This document shows positions 34,006-54,440 of a stretch of DNA of 64,000 bases, one piece after another. The notes beneath the pieces were generated by a model. It saw only the letters and a list, made by a program, of their open reading frames with translations, was not told the origin of the DNA and ran no database searches. The stretch spans positions 23,673,558 to 23,737,557 of the forward strand of contig NC_088873.1 of NCBI RefSeq assembly GCF_032884065.1, written 5' to 3'. Every line of letters begins with the position of its first letter. Within the stretch, counting starts at the first letter, position 1. The DNA comes from Artemia franciscana. Taxonomy: Eukaryota; Arthropoda; Branchiopoda; Anostraca; Artemiidae. The position numbers and the translations under genes were made by a program.

Positions 34006-34565
34006 TTCTATCTATATAAATAAAAATGTACTGTCCGTCTGTTACACTATCTTCTATAAAAAAAGGAAAAAAAAACTGAAAATAAAAGAAAACTAAAAAA
34101 AGGAAAAAAAAACTAAAAAAACCATTTTCTATAAAAAAGGAAAACAACTGAGAAAAAGGAAAAAACTAAAAAAAAAACTAAAAAAGGAAAAGAACTAAAA
34201 AAATAATACAAAAAAAAAGAAAAAAAAAGAAAGATTAAAAAAAATAAACTAAAAAAAAGAAAAATCTAGAAATAAAAAAAAAAGAAAAAAAAAAAAAAAA
34301 AAGGGAAAACTAAAAAATATTAAAAGCTAAAAAGAAAACTTAAAAAAATAGAAAACTTAAAAAAACTAAAAAGAAAATAAAAAAAATACAAAAACTAAAA
34401 GAAAACTAAAAAAAGGAAAAAAACTAAAAAAGAAAGAAAAATTAAAAAAGGAAGAAACTAAAAAAAGAAAAAACTGAAAATGAAAACAAAGAGAAAAAAC
34501 TAAAAAAGAAAAAAAAAACTAAAAATAGAAAAAAAAACTAAAAAAGAAAAAAACTGAAAAAAAGG
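34006..34565. repeat. A-rich CTAAAAA/GAAAAA array
   Basis: Begins TCTATCTATATAAATAAAA, close to the Helitron 5' end consensus, then runs as irregular repeats of CTAAAAAAGGAAAA and related words for about 500 bp. The same array type is carried inside Helitron H4 (40126-40770) and in short form in H7 (47090-47160), so this is probably a relic of a Helitron 5' half. No 3' end was found here. Confidence 0.6.
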
Positions 34566-35520
34566 ATGGGAGGTAGGATCGGAACCTTGGTTTGATACGA
34601 TCATCCTCGGGGGAAACAAAAACAAAAAAACACATCCATGATCTTTAAATAACGACGAAGACCATGCATTTCCATCGTAAAAACAACAAACTTGGGATTC
34701 TTTTAATTTTTCTATTTCAGTTCTGAAGATCTCACTTTATCGTAAGTTTTATTTCATTTATATACGTGGCTTGCTTTGGAGGGCTCTTGGATATAGAGCC
34801 GAAATATTTCTAAGGTCAAAACAAATTCCACTGTCTTAGGTAAATTCCCTGTTGATTTACTTCCTCTCCTCCGCCATGGTCCTAGAAACTTCGGAGGACG
34901 TTCATTCAATCAGAAATCGACAGTTCTAGTCCTTTTTTATGAGTCGAAAGTGATTGGAGACAAACCACTTCCTGTCCTAAAACTATTTTTAAAATCTGTT
35001 CCTTTTCCTACCCCTTATGACATCTGATCGACATTTTGAGGTACCTATTTTGTATTTTCTCTTTGGCTGCTCAATTTTGTGTGTGGGGGATTTTCCAGGG
35101 GGATAAACGCTGCCTTTCCTTTTTGACAACCTGTACACACATAGCGTGTTTTGATTTAATTCAGCCCTCCGCTCAAAATTCCTTGAAAGCTTCACCCGAG
35201 CTTTCATGCTCCTTTTTCCCAATGACAAATACTATATGCAAACAATTGGCAAATTGCAAAACTTGCAGCCCTTTCCCCAGGGACTTAAGGGTATCATGTT
35301 ATCCCCAGAGCCAAAATTTTTTGGACATTTTAACCATGATGAACAAAATGGTTATCTCGGATTTGATCGGATATCTCTGGCGAAAAATGGGTGTGGGGTG
35401 TGGCTGCCCTGCAATCACTTTTGAAAGAGCATTAGAACTTTCAATTTCTAATTGAATGAGCCCTTCTGAAGTTTCTAAAAACTCTTTCCACGCAAAGTGC
35501 CTTGGCAAAAAAAAAATACA
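34566..35520. repeat. Foldback-family repeat fragment
   Basis: The block 34566-34690 and 34860-35480 matches parts of the palindrome at 54836-59660: ACACATCCATGAT, CCTAGAAACTTC/CCTAGAATGT, TATGCAAACAATTGGCAAA, GCAGCCCTTTCCCCAGGGAC, AACAAAATGGTTATCT. Order is the same as the left arm (55840-56300). It is noncoding; open frames of 70-139 codons on both strands are chance readings. Confidence 0.65.
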
Positions 35521-36178
35521 CAGAGTCCACTTCGCTCCTTACTTGCCTATGAAAGTGCCTTTAAATACCAACCGGTAATTTTATCGTTATAATTTTAGTG
35601 CATACAAGAGGGTCAGATGCCAAACTTATTAATTCTTAAAAAAAAAACTAAAAAAAACTGGTTAGTTTGGACTACAATGTGCAATCATATGGAAGAAATG
35701 TGCCATTGTTTATATTTTTCGAAATTTCCATAAATCTGCTTTTACAATAAATTTTTACCATTAAGAAAGATCAAAATAACAATTACCATTCCTGTGTCAG
35801 CGTCGTATAGCAATTCTTCATAATTTGACAGTTATTTAAGGGCGCCCTTTTAAATTTTAGGTTACTGTGGGCTAGAGTTCGTTCTGTACAAGGTTGCGTC
35901 TGACGTATCAACCATGATTTACTTCTGCAGTTGTATCGTGAGAACATGTACAAGCAGGTTTTAGCATGAAGCAAGTCAAGGGGGCTCCATTCAATGTCCG
36001 GAATGTAAATGATTATTGAGAGATGTCAAGCAATTCATAAAAATAAACGTACTAGCAATGAAAATAATAATAATAAAGCATAATCTCCAATTGACAATAG
36101 ACAAAAGTGTATAAATGCAACTCCAATTTACCATCAGAAAATAAAACTAAAAATGAAAAAAGTACAAAGGCAGTAAAA
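35521..36178. other. Region downstream of SRP19, with dispersed-repeat sequence
   Basis: Likely 3' flank and 3' UTR of SRP19 (- strand). 35860-35960 holds the dispersed-repeat words GGTTACTGTGGGCTAGAGTT and AACCATGATTTACTTCTGCAG. A possible polyadenylation signal on the - strand (TTTATT on +) is not clear. No other feature was recognised. Confidence 0.45.
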
Positions 36179-45647
<9,469 letters not shown>

Positions 45648-46581
45648 CTAAAAAGCATGATTGTTGTATCACTTCTAGTTATTTATCATTCATTTTAGTA
45701 GTTTTTATATCGATTTGATTTTTCATTTTGCAGTTCAAATATCATATTCAACGTCCTCAATATTATATTCCCTTTTCATTTGAAGAGACATAGAGAGAAG
45801 GGGGAGAGAGAGGAGAAAGAAATGAAGACAGAAGAAAGAGTTTTTCACTTTGATACACAGCTATACATGAACCTTGACGTATACATAACTATACATGAAC
45901 TATACATGAACTATACATGACTACACATGACATGTCATGACTGACTATAGACATGACATGACTATACATGAACCTCAAAAGTGATGGACAAAGGAGAAAG
46001 AATGGTGTGCCTAGGAGTACGGCGAACGGAGAAGAGAGGGAACTTTAGTTAATTTCTGAGAAAACAAAAAATAATCAGCAAAATCAAGTGCTACCTTCCA
46101 AAATCATAAAATTACCTATATAAAACGATAGTTGCATTTATTTTCTTAATCTCTTAGAAACAAATTTTAATGAATCAAAATCACTCTGATTTTAGTATCT
46201 CTACTGAGTAGCTATGCGTTGTTTATGGTGCTGATTCTTAATTTCTATCAAAACTATACTAAAGCTTAGCTCTCTTTTCGGTTTCACACACTCCTTGGGT
46301 CAGGCTTTAAAACAGGGTAATAAAAGAAAATGCCAAGGAATTAAGTCTTATGCTATTGTGTTAGAAATTTTGGTTAACTAGGCAAGGTTACTTTGTTGAA
46401 GAAATGTTTGAGCTGTTCGGGGAAGCAACAACAATTAAGTCCACAAAAAAGTGAAAAAAAAATCAGAAATTCTGATTGGTTGTTGATTTGAAAGTACCAG
46501 TCATCTCATAAAAAATCAGCCCAGCCTTTTAAATGTTTGCAAAAAGGTCTGAGAATAGAGAAGTTTCAACGTCCTTTTCAA
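45648..46581. other. SRP19 upstream intron with a decamer repeat
   Basis: Begins with the acceptor of the SRP19 middle exon. A short tandem of ATACATGAAC and variants lies at 45862-45975, and purine-rich GAGAGAGG at 45785-45840. No SRP19 N-terminal exon was found here. Confidence 0.5.
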
Positions 46582-46633
46582 TCTATCTATATATATAAAA
46601 ATAAGTTGTCTGTCTGTGGATCTGTGGATCAGG

Positions 46634-46705
46634 TGACGTCATGTTTCTGTGTCGGCTGACGTCATGAAATTAGTTGTCGTCATTTTTGCTTTGACGGTGA
46701 CGTCA
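46634..46705 (+). promoter_or_regulatory. Three TGACGTCA palindromes at the Helitron H7 5' end
   Basis: Exact TGACGTCA at 46634-46641, 46657-46664 and 46698-46705. This is the CRE/ATF consensus. The spacing of 23 and 41 bases is identical in H8. They lie between the 5' terminus and the Rep start, where a promoter would be. Binding is inferred from the motif only. Confidence 0.6.
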
Positions 46706-46746
46706 TTCAAGATATATAAGACATATGTTCACGTAGAAATCTATTA

Positions 46747-48125
46747 ATGTTTAAGTTTACAATGACTGATGAACTTACCATGGCAAAAGCCGATGAAGAT
46801 GCTCAAAGAGTCTATGCCAAAAAACTTGCTGCTGATAGAGAAAGTCAGAAAAGAAAGCGTGCCGAGGAATCAAAAGAACAGCAAGGAAACAGGCTTGAGG
46901 CTAAAGAACGCAAAACCGCGCAGTTAGATGAAGATCCACCTGGACAGCGAGAATCAAAACATATCAAAACTGAAAATGATAGCGATGATGATTGGGTTTG
47001 GGATTTTGACTTGGATAAGGTCATCAATGTCTATCAGATTTTAGTTAAAAAAACAGAGGTTCGGCGATATGTATTTCATAGTGAAGCTGAAAAATAAAGA
47101 AGAAAACGAAAACTGAAAAAAGAAAAAATGTAAAAAACTAAAAAATACTATAAAGAAAAAACACTCAAAGAGAAATTACAGACCGGAACACAAATGACGA
47201 CCAGGACAGAGGGAATATAAATAACGACCGGGACACTCAAAGAGAAATTACAAACTGGGATACCGGGACACACAGGGAATATAAATGACGACCAGGACAC
47301 AGGTATTTAAGAATATCGTTCAAAGACAAATTTTTAATTGTAAGAAGACCGTTGAAAGAGAAATTTCTAATTGTAAAATGACTGAAGAACCTACAATCTT
47401 CAAAGATACAACGATAGGAAGACTCTACACCGTTCACCCCAATCAACATGAATGCTTCTTTCTACGCCTGCTTTTGGTGAATGTACCCGGTCCGACATCC
47501 TTTGAGTATTTGAGAACTGTAAACGGTACTATACATGACAAACCGTAGTGCATGCCAAGCTCTGAATGACCAGGCAGTCCTTTACAAGTCAGTCGACACA
47601 GTTTTGGAACCAAATGAAGCGGTTAATTATCCATCTGAATTTTTAAATTCCATAGATCTTTCAGGGTTTCCACCACACGTGCTACAACTAAAAATAGGCG
47701 TACCAATAATACTTTTAAGAAATATCAACCAACCAAAGCTTTGCAATGGCACGCGACTTGCCGTAAAAAAAACAATGGAAAACCTAATAGAGGCCACAAT
47801 CTTGACAGGGCCTTTTGAGGGTTAGGCTGTTCTTATTCCTCGCATTCCCATGATTCCAACGGATCTGCCTTTTCAATTTAAAAGATTGCACTTCCCAATT
47901 CGATTAGCATTTGCAATCACCATTAACAAAGCTCAAGGTCAATCATTAGAAAAATGTGGTATAGATCTTAATACTGATTGTTTTTCCCATGGACAATTGT
48001 ACGTTGCATGTTCGAGGGTCGGTAAACCTGACAATCTACTTATATGCAGCGACAATTGGACAGCGAAGAATGTTGTATATTCGCAAGTTTTACGCAAATT
48101 ATATTGTATTGTATCTATCTATCTA
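46747..48125 (+). pseudogene. Helitron Rep and helicase pieces (in H7)
   Basis: 46747-47097: MFKFTMTDELTMAKADEDAQRVYAK.. then an acidic [13 protein letters not shown] segment shared with H6. 47385-47560: linker IGRLYTVHPNQHECFFLRLL. 47569-48125: helicase C-terminus with EAVNYPSEFLNSIDL, LRNINQPKLCNGTRLAV, FAITINKAQGQS (helicase motif V/VI region) and [17 protein letters not shown]. One stop at 47823-47825 separates this frame from its H8 counterpart. Walker A and B are absent. Confidence 0.78.
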
Positions 48126-48672
48126 TCTATCTATCTATATAAAAACGAGTTGTGTGTATGCATGTTTGTTTGTTTGTAAAAAGAGCGTTTGCATATGACG
48201 TCGTTATTAGTACATACGGCTTTGTATACGCAAAGACAATGGGAAAGCCAAGAATGTTGTATATTCGCAATTTTTACGTAGTTTAAGTCCTGCAGACGAA
48301 ATGAATGCTTGCCTGAAAAATTCTAATTTATGGGCACACGTAAAAATATTAAAATTAACTACAAATATGCGTGTCCGATTGCAAAACGATGACTCTGGTC
48401 AAACATTTTCAGATCAATTGCTGGCAATTGGAAACGGAAAGCTCCCAGTAGTGGGAAAGCCAAAAATGTTGTATATTCGCAATTTTTACGTAGTTTGAAA
48501 CACATATATAAATCTATCTATATTCACAGGTGGGACACAGGGACACAACTACAATGGCGCGTAACTAATATGGCGCGTAACGACTTACGCGCGCGGGGGG
48601 GGCTTGGGGGGGGCGCGAAGCGCCCCACCAACTAGGTGTTGGGGTGGCGCAAAGCGCCACCCCAACAGCTAG

Positions 48673-48707
<35 letters not shown>

Positions 48708-48734
48708 GTAGTATGAGGAGCCCAAACTTTACTC

Positions 48735-48813
<79 letters not shown>
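48673..48813. repeat. (TA)n-rich spacer between H7 and H8
   Basis: Two TA tracts (48673-48702 and 48739-48813) around a short unique string (GTAGTATGAGGAGCCC..). This is the only host-like spacer inside the H7-H10 run. Confidence 0.8.
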
Positions 48814-48816
<3 letters not shown>

Positions 48817-48865
48817 ATATATATAAAAATAAGATGTCTGTCTGTGTGTCTGTCTGTGGATCAGG

Positions 48866-48937
48866 TGACGTCATGTTTCTGTGTTGACTGACGTCATGAA
48901 GTTAGTTGTCGTCATTTTTGCTTTGACGGTGACGTCA
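48866..48937 (+). promoter_or_regulatory. Three TGACGTCA palindromes at the Helitron H8 5' end
   Basis: Exact TGACGTCA at 48866-48873, 48889-48896 and 48930-48937, followed 42 bases later by the Rep ATG. Same positions relative to the start as in H7. Likely promoter of Rep, by inference. Confidence 0.6.
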
Positions 48938-48978
48938 TTCAAGATATTTAAGACATATGTTCACGTAGAAATCTATTA

Positions 48979-51417
48979 ATGTTTAAGTTTACAATGAGTG
49001 CTGAACTTACCATGGCAAAAGCCGATGAAGAGGCTCAAAGAGTCTATGCCAAAAAACTTGCTGCTGATAGAGAAAGTCAGAAAAGAAAGCGTGCCGAGGA
49101 ACTACCAGAGCAACGCGAAAGCAGACTTGCTGCTAAAAGAGAAAGTGAAAAAAGAAGGCGTGCCGAGGAATCAAAAGAACAGCAAGGAAACAGGCTTGAG
49201 GCTGATAGAGAAAGAAAGAACAGAAAGCGTGCCGAGGAATCAAAAGAACAGCAAGGAAACAGGCTTGAGGCTGATAGAGAAAGAAAGAACAGAAAGCGTG
49301 CCGAGGAACTACCAGAGCAACGGGGAAGCAGACTTGCTGCTAAAAGAGAAAGTGAAAAAAGAAGGCGTGCCGAGGAATTACAAGAACAGCAAGAAATCAG
49401 GCTTGCTGCTGATAGAGAAAGTAAGAAAAGAAAGCGTGCCGAGGAATCACAAGAACAGCAAGAAATCAGGCTTGCTGCTGATAGAGAAAGTAAGAAAAGA
49501 AAGCGTGCCGAGGAATCAGAGCAACCTGAAAGTTATCGCCTGGCATTCAGGTACAACCCAGTCGATGATTATAGCTTGAGTAGATGTGTTCAAATCGGGA
49601 CAATGTCTAAAATTTGTCCCTATTGCAAGGCCTTGAAATTCAATGGTGAAACAATGGGAATGTGTTGCGCCTCAGGAAAAGTTAAACTTCCTCTATTGGC
49701 TGCACCACCAGAGCCATTGAAGACTTTCCTTACTGGAACTACGTCAGAATCTAAGCGTTTTTTGTCAAAAATCAGAAAATACAACTCATGTTTCCAAATG
49801 ACGTCGTTTGGAGCCCAAATCGAAAATCCAGATCAATTTATGTCTACTTTCAAAGTAAAAGGGCAAATTTATCATAGAGCAGGGTCCCTTCTACCATTCT
49901 CAGGCGAGAATCATAAATTTTTACAATTGTACTTCATCAGTGATAGAAATTCTGAATTGAATGCACGTTGCGAAATTTCTCCCAACGTTGAAAGGACAAT
50001 CGTTTCCCAATTGCAACATCTTTTCCACGAAAATAATAATTTAGTGCGTCTGTTCAAAACAGCCATCGATTTGATGCCTACTGATACGCATAAAATTGTT
50101 ATTTCCGCTGACAAAACGCCTCCTGGCCAACATGTGCGTAGATACAATGCTCCAACTATCGACGAAGTGGCAATCGTTATGGTCGGTGATCAGTTTTTAC
50201 CTCGAGATATTATTCTTCATAAGCGAAACGCTCAGTTGTTAAGAATTGCTGAAACTCATCGATGCTACGATGCCCTACAATATCCTATCATTTTTTGGGA
50301 TGGAGCCGACGGCTATCACTTTAATATTAAATTGATGAATCCAGCCACTAATAAAGAAATGAATAAGAAATGCAGTGCAATGCATTATTATTCCTATAGA
50401 CTAATGATTCGGCAGGATGAAGAAAATTATATTTTAAAATGCCGTGAATTGATTCACCAATTCGTCGTTGATATGTATGCTAAAATTGAATCAGAACGTT
50501 TGCTATATATCCGCCTGAATCAGACCAAGCTCCGCTCTGAACAATACATTCATTTGCGAGATGCATTTATAAATGACGGTAATACCACAAACGTTGGAAG
50601 ATTAACAATTTTACCTTCGTCATATGCTGGCAGTCCCCGTCATATGCATGAATATGCTCAAGATGCTATTGCGTATGTTCGTCTCTATGGTCGTCCAGAT
50701 TTATTTATTACATTTACATGTAATCAATCTTGGGACGATATACTGCAGCTTTTACTTCAAGGACAATCGACGGTTCATAGGCATGACATTACGGCCCGTG
50801 TCTTCCGGCAAAAGTTGAAATCACTGATAAACTACATTGTAAAACTTGAAGTGTTTGGGTCAGTGCGATGCTGGATGTACTCAGTGGAATGGCAAAAACG
50901 AGGTTTGCCACACGCACATATACTAATCTGGCTACATAAAAAAATTACTTCGAACGAAATTGATGATGTGATTTCCGCTGAAATACCTGATAAAAATGTC
51001 GATAAGGGGTTACATGATATTATTGTAAAAAATATGATACATGGACCTTGCGGTGCACTGAACGAAAATTCACCATGCATGGCCAAAGGAAGGTGCACAA
51101 AGCAATATCCTCGACTTTTAGTATCAAACACAATTACTGGCAATGATGGTTACCCACAATATAGAAGAAGATCTACTGAAGATGGCGGTAAAACAGCAAT
51201 AATAAAGAAGCGTAACGGTACCACCATCGAAGTAGATAACCAGTGGGTTGTTCCATATTCCCCATTATTATCAAAAACATTTAATGCACACATAAACGTT
51301 GAATACTGTAACTCCGTAAAGGCAATCAAATACATATGTAAATACGTCAACAAAGGCAGTGACATGGCAGTTTTTGGCTTGCAGCCCGAAATCAAAGATT
51401 GTCCAAAAATGAATTGA
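48979..51417 (+). CDS. Helitron Rep (HUH nickase) frame, truncated before the helicase
   Basis: 812 codons. Residues 27-187 are seven tandem 23-residue units of the type RLAADRESKKRKRAEES, probably a charged helix or coiled coil. Residues about 205-235 hold a zinc-finger-like CPYCK..MGMCC segment. The Helitron N-terminal domain follows (YHRAGSLLP, DALQYPIIFWDGADGYH). Rep motif 1 is FITFTCNQSWDDI; the HUH motif is H645-A-H647 in GLPHAHILIW; the two catalytic tyrosines are Y785 and Y789 in KYICKYVNKGSD. Thus the nickase core looks whole. The frame then jumps into helicase sequence (near 51395-51412) and stops, because a large internal deletion removed the Rep end and most of the PIF1-like helicase. 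Whether a Rep-only product works is unknown. Confidence 0.88.
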   Translation: MFKFTMSAELTMAKADEEAQRVYAKKLAADRESQKRKRAEELPEQRESRLAAKRESEKRRRAEESKEQQGNRLEADRERKNRKRAEESKEQQGNRLEADRERKNRKRAEELPEQRGSRLAAKRESEKRRRAEELQEQQEIRLAADRESKKRKRAEESQEQQEIRLAADRESKKRKRAEESEQPESYRLAFRYNPVDDYSLSRCVQIGTMSKICPYCKALKFNGETMGMCCASGKVKLPLLAAPPEPLKTFLTGTTSESKRFLSKIRKYNSCFQMTSFGAQIENPDQFMSTFKVKGQIYHRAGSLLPFSGENHKFLQLYFISDRNSELNARCEISPNVERTIVSQLQHLFHENNNLVRLFKTAIDLMPTDTHKIVISADKTPPGQHVRRYNAPTIDEVAIVMVGDQFLPRDIILHKRNAQLLRIAETHRCYDALQYPIIFWDGADGYHFNIKLMNPATNKEMNKKCSAMHYYSYRLMIRQDEENYILKCRELIHQFVVDMYAKIESERLLYIRLNQTKLRSEQYIHLRDAFINDGNTTNVGRLTILPSSYAGSPRHMHEYAQDAIAYVRLYGRPDLFITFTCNQSWDDILQLLLQGQSTVHRHDITARVFRQKLKSLINYIVKLEVFGSVRCWMYSVEWQKRGLPHAHILIWLHKKITSNEIDDVISAEIPDKNVDKGLHDIIVKNMIHGPCGALNENSPCMAKGRCTKQYPRLLVSNTITGNDGYPQYRRRSTEDGGKTAIIKKRNGTTIEVDNQWVVPYSPLLSKTFNAHINVEYCNSVKAIKYICKYVNKGSDMAVFGLQPEIKDCPKMN
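49057..49533 (+). repeat. 69-bp coding tandem repeat in Helitron Rep, seven units
   Basis: Seven units of 23 codons, beginning at L27. Unit types alternate between LAADRESKKRKRAEE, LAAKRESEKRRRAEE and LEADRERKNRKRAEE starts with SKEQQGNR, LPEQRESR or SQEQQEIR ends. H7 has only one full unit at the same site, so copy number varies between family members. Confidence 0.88.
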
Positions 51418-52070
51418 TTGAAAAAGTATTTCCGAATATTCTAAAAAATTATAAAAATAATAAATGGCTAAGTGAAAGAGCGATTCTCGCACCCAAAAAT
51501 ATAGACGTCCACGAAATCAACAATATTGTTTTGACCAAGATTTGAGACCAGGCAGTCCTTTACAAGTCAGTCGACACAGTTTTGGAACCAAATGAAGCGG
51601 TTAATTATCCATCTGAATTTTTAAATTCCATAGATCTTTCAGGGTTTCCACCACACGTGCTACAACTAAAAATAGGCGTACCAATAATACTTTTAAGAAA
51701 TATCAACCCACCAAAGCTTTGCAATGGCACGCGACTTGCCGTAAAAAAAACAATGGAAAACCTAATAGAGGCCACAATCTTGACAGGGCCTTTTGAGGGT
51801 GAGGCTGTTCTTATTCCTCGCATTCCCATGATTCCAACGGATCTGCCTTTTCAATTTAAAAGATTGCAATTCCCAATTCGATTAGCATTTGCAATCACCA
51901 TTAACAAAGCTCAAGGTCAATCATTAGAAAAATGTGGTATAGATCTTAATACTGATTGTTTTTCCCATGGACAATTGTACGTTGCATGTTCGAGGGTCGG
52001 TAAACCTGACAATCTATTTATATGCAGCGACAATTGGACAGCGAAGAATGTTGTATATTCGCAAGTTTTA
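51406..52070 (+). pseudogene. Helitron helicase C-terminus (in H8)
   Basis: PIF1-like SF1 helicase tail: NELIEKVFPNILKNYKNNKWLSERAILAPKN region, then after an in-frame TGA (near 51543) the segment EAVNYPSEFLNSIDLSG, LRNINPPKLCNGTRLAV, IPRIPMIPTDLPFQFKRL, FAITINKAQGQSLEKCG and [17 protein letters not shown] to about 52070. Frame differs from Rep. Walker motifs are missing. Confidence 0.8.
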
Positions 52071-52257
52071 CGCAAATTATATTGTATTGTATCTATCTAT
52101 ATAAAAACGAGTTGTGTGTATGCATGTTTGTTTGTTTGCAAAAAGAGCGTTTGCATGTGACGTCATTATTAGTACATACGGCTTTGTATATGCACAGACA
52201 ATGGGAAAGCCAAGAATGTTGTATATTCGCAATTTTTACGTAGTTTAACTCCTGCAG

Positions 52258-52440
52258 ACGAAATGAATGCTTACCTGAAAAATTCTAATTTATGGGCACA
52301 CGTAAAAATATTAAAATTAACTACAAATATGCGTGTCCGATTGCAAAACGATGACTCTGGTCAAACATTTTCAGATCAATTGCTGGCAATTGGAAACGGA
52401 AAGCTCCCAGTAGTGGGAAAGCCAAAAATGTTGTATATTC
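52258..52440 (+). pseudogene. Displaced PIF1-like helicase middle segment (in H8)
   Basis: NAYLKNSNLWAHVKILKLTTNM and RVRLQNDDSGQTFSDQLLAIGN belong to the middle of Helitron helicases, normally before the ILAPKN and INKAQGQS parts. Here it lies after them, downstream of a Helitron-like 5' segment. The identical arrangement is found in H7 at 48291-48470. Confidence 0.75.
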
Positions 52441-52635
52441 GCAATTTTTACGTAGTTTGAAACACATATATAAATCTATCTATATTCACAGGTGGGACAC
52501 AGGGACACAACTACAATGGCGCGTAACTAATATGGCACGTAACGACTTGCGCGCGCGGGGGGGCTTGGGGGGGGGTCGCGAAGCGCCCCACCAACTGGGT
52601 GTTGGGGTGGCGCGAAGCGCCACCCCAACAGCTAG

Positions 52636-53454
52636 TATATACATATAAAAATAAGTTGTCTGTGTGTCGAGTGACGTCATGTTTCTGTGTCGACTGACGT
52701 CATGTTTGTTGATTGACGAAATTACACACCGGGACATCGGGACACAAATGACGACCGGGACATAGGGAATATAAATGACGACCGGGACACTCAAAGAGAA
52801 AGCGACCGGGACACAAGGAATGTTCGATTAACAATCACCATCAACAAAGCACCGGGACACAAATGACGAGCGGGACACAGGGAATATAAATGACGACCAG
52901 GACACTCAAAGAGAAATTACAGACCGGGACACCGGAACACAAATGACGACCGGGACACCGGGACACAGGGAATATAAATGACGACCGCGACACTCAAAGA
53001 GAAATTACAGACTGGGACACCGGGACACAAATGACGACCGGGACACAGGGAAACAACAACAACGGGGACGCCGGGGGGCACAGGGGGATATATAAATGAC
53101 GACAGGAACACAGGGAATGTTCGATTAGCAATCACCATCAACAATGAGGTATAGATCTGAATACAGATTGTTTTTCCCATGGACAATTATATGTTGCATG
53201 TTCAAGAGTCGCTAAACCTGACAATCTATTTATATGCACAGACAATGGGACAGCCAAGAATGTTGTACATTCGCAAGTTTTACGTAGTTAAAAATATATA
53301 TATATCTATCTATATTCACAGGTGGGACACAGGGACACAACTACAATGGCGCGTAACTAATATGGCGCGTAACAACTTGCGCGCGGGGGGGACTTGGGGG
53401 CGGGGGGGGGCGAAGCGCCCCCACCAACTAGGTGTTGGGGTGGCGGCGCTTCGT
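52636..53454 (+). mobile_element. Non-autonomous Helitron (H9), head to tail with H8
   Basis: Begins right after the CTAG of H8 with TATATACATATAAAAATAAG. Two TGACGTCA sites (52672, 52695), minisatellite 52720-53130, helicase C-terminal remnant (53140-53290), 3' region with the first hairpin. The terminal hairpin is cut after GTTGGGGTGGCG, and minisatellite sequence of H10 follows. Confidence 0.8.
52720..53130. repeat. GACCGGGACAC minisatellite (in H9)
   Basis: About 410 bp of the same family of subunits as in H5, with local copies of the block that is repeated in H10 (53570-53690). Confidence 0.85.
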
Positions 53455-54218
<764 letters not shown>

Positions 54219-54440
54219 TTACTGAATAAAAACAAAAAATCCTAAGAATTTATGGAAGATAAGTAAATAGCGATTTAGGAAAAGGAACCAAATTCTACAA
54301 ATAGAATAAATAGAACGAAAAGCAAATTAAATTACTACGAATTTAGTAATAAAACAAAGAAGGACAGTTTTCTTTCAGTATTTGAGCATATAGAATGAAT
54401 CTTCTTAGACCAATTTAGTATAAAAAAATGAAAAAAATTA

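Larger units (their letters stand above)
46582..48672 (+). mobile_element. Composite Helitron (H7)
   Basis: 5' end TCTATCTATATATATAAAAA after A46581; 3' CTAG at 48669-48672 preceded by the terminal hairpin. Contents in order: three TGACGTCA sites; Rep start frame 46747-47097 with a single 23-residue repeat; a short A-rich array; a short minisatellite; a Rep-helicase linker piece (47385-47560: RLYTVHPNQHECFFLRLLLVN); helicase C-terminus (47569-48125); a second Helitron-like 5' segment (48110-48200); a helicase middle piece (48291-48450: NACLKNSNLWAHVKILKLTTN); and the 3' terminal hairpins. The helicase pieces are out of order and there is no intact gene. Confidence 0.83.
48814..52635 (+). mobile_element. 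Largest Helitron, with Rep reading frame (H8)
   Basis: A 3.8-kb element: 5' end TCAATATATATAAAAATAAG; three TGACGTCA sites (48866, 48889, 48930); Rep frame 48979-51417; helicase C-terminus 51406-52070; a Helitron-like 5' segment (about 52092-52200); helicase middle piece (52258-52440); stacked 3' hairpins; terminal hairpin 52601-52629 and CTAG 52632-52635. Most of the helicase between the Rep tyrosines and ILAPKN is deleted, so it is not autonomous as it stands, although Rep is long and open. 141 bp separate it from H7. Confidence 0.88.
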
